A stretch of 64,000 nt of DNA, taken from positions 85,918 to 149,917 of the forward strand of contig JANLFY010000009.1 of assembly GCA_024653485.1 (NCBI GenBank), in the 5' to 3' direction. The notes beneath the pieces are model-generated. The model did not search any database. It was not told the DNA's origin and worked only from the letters and a program-made list of their open reading frames with translations. Below, piece by piece: positions 60,987 through 64,000 of the stretch (within the stretch, counting starts at the first letter, position 1; every line of letters starts with the position of its first letter). Source of the DNA: Bacillota bacterium. Lineage in GTDB: Bacteria > Bacillota > SHA-98 > UBA4971. The position numbers and the translations under genes are program-made.

Positions 60987-61321
60987 GCTTCTCAATCTCA
61001 CTCCCACTCGCTTCGTCTTCAGCCGTTTCGTCTTCCCTCATCCCGTCTTCACTCATTTCGTCTTGACTCGCTTCGTCCGCACTCGCTTAGTCGCCCCTGC
61101 TCGGCCCCGCCCCCGGTCAGGTCCGCGAGTCCCTCCCTCGCCTCCTCCACCGCGTCCGCTGCGCCTCCACGGGGGCGGCGTACCGGCCTAGACATCTCAG
61201 GTCCGTGGACGAGGCGTGCGAGGAGCCCGCCGGGCCTTCCCCGACAGCCCCGAACCGCCTCAAGCGAACAGCCACGAGTCTCGCGGAACTTCCTCGGAGG
61301 CCCACAGGGGGGCCGGACACC
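60987..61321 (-). other. Intergenic region with 15-bp repeat array
   Basis: 335 bp between the beta-barrel-like gene and the amidase gene. The 90 bp nearest the amidase are the 15-bp repeat (61006-61095). The remaining pyrimidine-rich 220 bp show no gene, promoter or terminator that I can support. Confidence 0.5.
61006..61095. repeat. Degenerate 15-bp tandem repeat, six units
   Basis: ACTCGCTTCGTCTTC, AGCCGTTTCGTCTTC, CCTCATCCCGTCTTC, ACTCATTTCGTCTTG, ACTCGCTTCGTCCGC, ACTCGCTTAGTCGCC in tandem, ending 20 bp before the amidase start codon. On the amidase transcript the units are purine-rich (GAAGACGAAGCGAGT), so the array could affect translation start. Confidence 0.8.
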
Positions 61322-62875
61322 TCAGAAGTTGATGGCCAAGCCGGCCGTGAGCCTGCCGTAGCTCCTTCCTGTCTCGGTCCACCAATGCTCGTACCACGCC
61401 CTGGCGCTGGTGTTCGGGCTGAGCTCTCTTGTTAGCCTCACAGACACGGCCAGAGTGGGCGTGATGTCCGCCTGAGCGAAGCTGCTCTCTTGCTCCCCGT
61501 TCTCGGGAGATCCGCCGTGCGCCGCGGCCTCGTCGACGAACCTCAGCCAAGTCACACCCACGCTCGCCTCCGTGTCGCCGGATACTCGCCGGTCGTAGCC
61601 GATCGAAAGGCCCTCGGTGTTCTGGTCAAACGGAAGGCCCTGCCCGCCGGAGCGCGAAGCTACGCTAGAGTAGTACGGCGCGAACCTCGGCGCGATCCTC
61701 CCATACGACAGCGTGAGCCTGTGGACAGGCGTATTCAAGATATCTGCCCTGACGGCGAGAGCGGGCACCCATCCATCCGTGCGGAACTCAGGATATAGGG
61801 TGGAACTCGATCTGAAAAGCGCCGCCTCAGCCGCGATCGACCGGCCGAGCGCGTCCAAGGAGACATCCACGGACACGCCGGACTCGTCCCCAAGACCGCT
61901 GACGAGGTATGTCAGCGCCATGGACGCGTGCTCCCACGGCCTTTCCACCCTCAACGCCAGGAGGTCATCAGCCCGCGTGACGAACGAGCTATTGTAGTAG
62001 TAGCCCGAGCTCAGCCTGGCCCACACCCCGGTGAAAGCCAGGCCGTGCGCCGCGACGTCCGCGTATACGCCCTCGGGCGCCTCGAGATCGGTCCTGCCGA
62101 GGAGCCCGATGGGACCCAATGAGAACCTGCGCTTTCCCGCAGAGACCTGAAAGCCCCGGCCGGCGTACCTCGCCCAGGCCTCGTCGACCAGAAGAGGACG
62201 CGCCATTGCGGGCATCCACGGGCTCGCGTCGCTGGGGCTGCCCACGCCCCAGAACCCCTGCATTGAGAGACGGGCGAACGCCTGGATGCTCTCACCGAAC
62301 CTCGCGTCGACCATCAGATCCAGGTCCTGCCCGATGCTGGGGAGCGTGATGCCGGACGGCCTCGGCGGCAAGTAGTCATCGCCGGGGTTCGTGCCTGTAT
62401 CGGCGTCCGTGTCAGCGTCGCCGTCCGTGCCTGTTTCGGCGTCCGTGCCTGGCTCGCCGCCCGTGCTAGGGTCGCCGTCCGCGCCAGCACCGCTGTCCGC
62501 GCCGGCGTCGCCCGAGCCCCCAGGATCCTCTGGTCCAGCGGGGATCTCGCCGAGGAACACCTCAGCGGTGACAGCCAGCGTTCCGCCTATGTAGAGGAGC
62601 GGGCTCCCCTCTCCCTTGACCACGACGCGCCCCGGACTCGCGCCCACCCCCTCGTACTGCGTTTGACGCCCCGATCGAAGGCTGTCTTCTCCCCCCGCTC
62701 CGGCGATCGCGGCGGCGGGCAGCGCAGTCATGAGAGCGAGCACGACCACGCACGTTCGCAGGAACCGTGCGACCCGTCTCTCGGGCAGCCGAATGGTTCT
62801 CGTAAGGGGACTGAAACGAGGAGCGCCACGCTTCGATCTCGACCTCATGATGGCACGATCATCCTCTTCCGTCAT
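61322..62875 (-). CDS. Putative outer-membrane beta-barrel protein
   Basis: 517-residue secreted protein. A basic N-terminus and a hydrophobic signal segment (FLRTCVVVLALMTALPAAA) are followed by a Gly/Asp/Thr-rich linker (about 115-170, degenerate repeats like TGTDGDADTDADTGTNPGDD) and a C-terminal domain of about 330 residues built of alternating polar and hydrophobic/aromatic strands (for example SMALTYLVSGLG, RLTLSYGRIAPRF, GLSIGYDRRVSG). The chain ends LTAGLAINF, with the terminal Phe typical of BAM-inserted barrels. No family is recognised. If correct, the host has an outer membrane. The start is uncertain: ATG at 62875 or the Met ten codons later. Confidence 0.7.
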   Translation of the reverse strand: MTEEDDRAIMRSRSKRGAPRFSPLTRTIRLPERRVARFLRTCVVVLALMTALPAAAIAGAGGEDSLRSGRQTQYEGVGASPGRVVVKGEGSPLLYIGGTLAVTAEVFLGEIPAGPEDPGGSGDAGADSGAGADGDPSTGGEPGTDAETGTDGDADTDADTGTNPGDDYLPPRPSGITLPSIGQDLDLMVDARFGESIQAFARLSMQGFWGVGSPSDASPWMPAMARPLLVDEAWARYAGRGFQVSAGKRRFSLGPIGLLGRTDLEAPEGVYADVAAHGLAFTGVWARLSSGYYYNSSFVTRADDLLALRVERPWEHASMALTYLVSGLGDESGVSVDVSLDALGRSIAAEAALFRSSSTLYPEFRTDGWVPALAVRADILNTPVHRLTLSYGRIAPRFAPYYSSVASRSGGQGLPFDQNTEGLSIGYDRRVSGDTEASVGVTWLRFVDEAAAHGGSPENGEQESSFAQADITPTLAVSVRLTRELSPNTSARAWYEHWWTETGRSYGRLTAGLAINF

Positions 62876-63150
62876 ATGATGCGTTCGCCTTCCGAGCCTG
62901 CGTCAGCGCGAAAGCACGCAGTCCCGGAAGGCGCATTTCCACCCGCTATTTCGCTGCCGTCCCCCGCAGATCCTGCTTAGGGCGCAGTCCTGCCGCCAGG
63001 GAATGACAGGAAGAGGGCCAGGCGCATCGCCCGGTCGCGCCCGTCCGAAATCATAGGGCGCGCCGCGGCGGGACACAATAGACGCAAGACGGGTACGGGT
63101 CCCAATCCGGACCGGAAAGCCACCCCGCTTACGAAAGGAGAGCTCGTGAC

Positions 63151-63396
63151 GTGGACAACAGGATAATGTGCAGCGTGAGCAACTGCCACTACTGGAAGAA
63201 CGGCAACATCTGCGGTGCGTCTCAGATCATGGTCACCTCAGACAGGCTAGCCCAGCAGAAGCCGGATAGTTTCGACGCTCCGCAGGCGTCAACGGCACCG
63301 CCAACCCCCGCGGGAAGGTGTGAGGAGACCTGCTGCAAGACGTTTGTCCAGAAAGGGTCGGACAAGACCCACGTTGACAGCGTGCAGCGCATGTGA
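63151..63396 (+). CDS. DUF1540 small cysteine-rich protein
   Basis: 81-residue protein with the DUF1540 motif IMCSVSNCHYWKNGNICGAS (C-x4-C-x9-C) and a second Cys cluster RCEETCCKTF, as in Clostridia and Bacilli members. Probably metal binding; function unknown, often expressed around sporulation. GTG at 63151 after AAAGGAG. The only protein gene on the plus strand in this part of the window. Confidence 0.88.
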   Translation: MDNRIMCSVSNCHYWKNGNICGASQIMVTSDRLAQQKPDSFDAPQASTAPPTPAGRCEETCCKTFVQKGSDKTHVDSVQRM

Positions 63397-63650
63397 GCGG
63401 GCACCTTGCTCTCCCGCTAGCGGCCCTCCTGCTGGCGGCGTCGGCCGGGGCTCTCCCCTCTCCAGATTCGCCTCCACGGCTGATCGAGCGGGGCCCAAAG
63501 CCCCGGCGCCCGCCTCGAACAGTGCCGGCTCCGAACCGACCGCGCTGGACCTTCACGGCTGCACCGTCACCCAGTTGCGGCGATGGCCGGAGCGGAAACG
63601 CAGGACCTGTCGCGTCAGGAGGCCGCAGCCAGGCGACGGGCGACGCAAAC
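63397..63650. other. Gene-free region after the DUF1540 gene
   Basis: About 250 bp of GC-rich sequence; several frames are open on both strands but none resembles a family. It precedes the terminator of the oppositely transcribed tRNA gene. Confidence 0.4.
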
Positions 63651-63681
63651 GAAAAACGCGCCAGCACGGGTGTGCTGGCGC
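63651..63681 (-). terminator. Intrinsic terminator of the tRNA-Leu transcript
   Basis: Minus strand: perfect 10-bp stem GCGCCAGCAC / GTGCTGGCGC with a 4-base loop (63658-63681), followed after one base by TTTTT (63652-63656). It lies about 100 nt beyond the 3' end of the tRNA. Confidence 0.88.
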
Positions 63682-63778
63682 AACTGTCGCTCCGGCCCTA
63701 ATGACTAGTGCCCGGGATCGAGCCTGGGCGCTGAGCCGTACCAGCCTTCGCTGCGCGTTACAAAGGCGGTACAAAGGA

Positions 63779-63864
63779 TGGTGCCCGGGACGAGACTTGA
63801 ACTCGTACGGGGGTTACCCACACGCCCCTCAAACGTGCGCGTCTGCCATTTCCGCCACCCGGGC
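63779..63864 (-). tRNA. tRNA-Leu (GAG anticodon), CCA encoded
   Basis: 86-nt class II tRNA. Acceptor stem GCCCGGG / CCCGGGC, discriminator A and encoded CCA; D arm in TGGCGGAAATGGCAGACGCG; anticodon stem CACGT / GCGTG with loop TTGAGGG, anticodon GAG; long variable arm (TGGGTAACCCCCGTA); T arm ACGAG-TTCAAGT-CTCGT. It reads CUC/CUU leucine codons. Confidence 0.95.
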
Positions 63865-63900
63865 ACATACCTCAAGCGTATTGAGCTTTCTATGTCAATG

Positions 63901-63929
63901 ATTATAGTCCGCTCATCGCGAAATGTCAA
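63901..63929 (-). promoter_or_regulatory. Consensus sigma-A promoter of tRNA-Leu
   Basis: Minus strand: TTGACA (63924-63929), 17 bp, TATAAT (63901-63906), a perfect match to both hexamers and spacing. Predicted start near 63894, 30 nt before the mature tRNA 5' end. Confidence 0.92.
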
Positions 63930-63958
63930 CACACGTTCAGCCGTCTGTCGTCGGCCTG

Positions 63959-63999
63959 TGATAATGTCACCCTGTAAGCGGTCTGAGAAAATGTCACCC
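63959..63999. repeat. Direct repeats at the window edge, possible insertion-sequence end
   Basis: Two copies of TGANAA-type sequence followed by AATGTCACCC (shared part at 63963-63972 and 63990-63999), 27 bp apart. Short multiple terminal repeats of this kind occur at ends of IS21-like elements; the element itself would lie beyond the window. Confidence 0.35.
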
Positions 64000-64000
64000 C

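Overview
The window is GC-rich bacterial DNA that fits an anaerobic, probably thermophilic or sediment-type Bacillota close to Clostridia or Limnochordia. A six-cysteine SCIFF peptide with its radical-SAM maturase (typical of Clostridia), a DUF1540 protein, an [FeFe]-hydrogenase, a tungsten-type aldehyde ferredoxin oxidoreductase and many oxygen-sensitive Fe-S enzymes point that way. A secreted protein with a beta-barrel-like C-terminal half ending in Phe (61322-62875) suggests a two-membrane (diderm) envelope.

Layout. 0-8.2 kb (minus): sirtuin, 8-oxoguanine DNA glycosylase, a UPF0182 membrane protein, a PqqD-like/radical SAM/SPASM protein followed by a CPBP protease, and an orphan LuxR-type regulator. 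8.7-16.8 kb (plus): a PrpR-type sigma-54 activator, a near-perfect sigma-54 promoter at 11019-11033, then LarA-family protein, a tripartite tricarboxylate transporter (C-A-B order) and a tartrate/D-malate dehydrogenase, which together look like a hydroxy-dicarboxylate uptake and oxidation unit. 16.7-18.8 kb (minus): EamA exporter and MoeB/ThiF-like activating enzyme.

19.1-48.9 kb (minus): the main block, two consecutive transcription units for anaerobic degradation of N-heterocycles (purines, possibly pyrimidines). The upstream unit runs from a threonine-synthase-like PLP enzyme through an XRE-cupin regulator, carbamate kinase, hydantoinase, YgeY, YgeW, xanthine-dehydrogenase-type subunits with maturation factors (XdhC/CoxI, MocA, MoaD), split PreT and PreA, two molybdenum subunits, SsnA and a second PLP enzyme. 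It resembles the Escherichia coli ygeW-ygeX-ygeY-hydA-yqeA-ygfK-ssnA-xdhD set and the homologous purine/urate clusters of gut anaerobes, but has PreT+PreA where YgfK would stand. The downstream unit ([FeFe]-hydrogenase, four-cluster ferredoxin, aldehyde ferredoxin oxidoreductase, guanine-deaminase-like aminohydrolase) is preceded by a clear guanine-class purine riboswitch aptamer at 25003-25075. To my reading this is the most interesting signal in the window: a purine-sensing RNA in front of a hydrogenase/aldehyde-oxidation operon. A plausible combined scheme is deamination and hydroxylation of purines, reductive ring opening, hydrolysis, PLP lyase, transcarbamoylation and ATP from carbamoyl phosphate, with surplus electrons released as H2.

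49.3-63.4 kb: SCIFF peptide and maturase, UbiA prenyltransferase, a GntR-controlled ABC transporter with textbook promoter/operator, a GH13 amylase, a second ABC exporter, an acetyltransferase, a secreted amidase, the putative outer-membrane protein and a DUF1540 protein. This part is unusually rich in short degenerate tandem repeats (periods 9, 10, 12, 15, 16 and 19 bp). The window ends with a complete tRNA-Leu(GAG) transcription unit (consensus promoter, gene, terminator) and what may be the edge of an insertion sequence. No rRNA or CRISPR array was seen.
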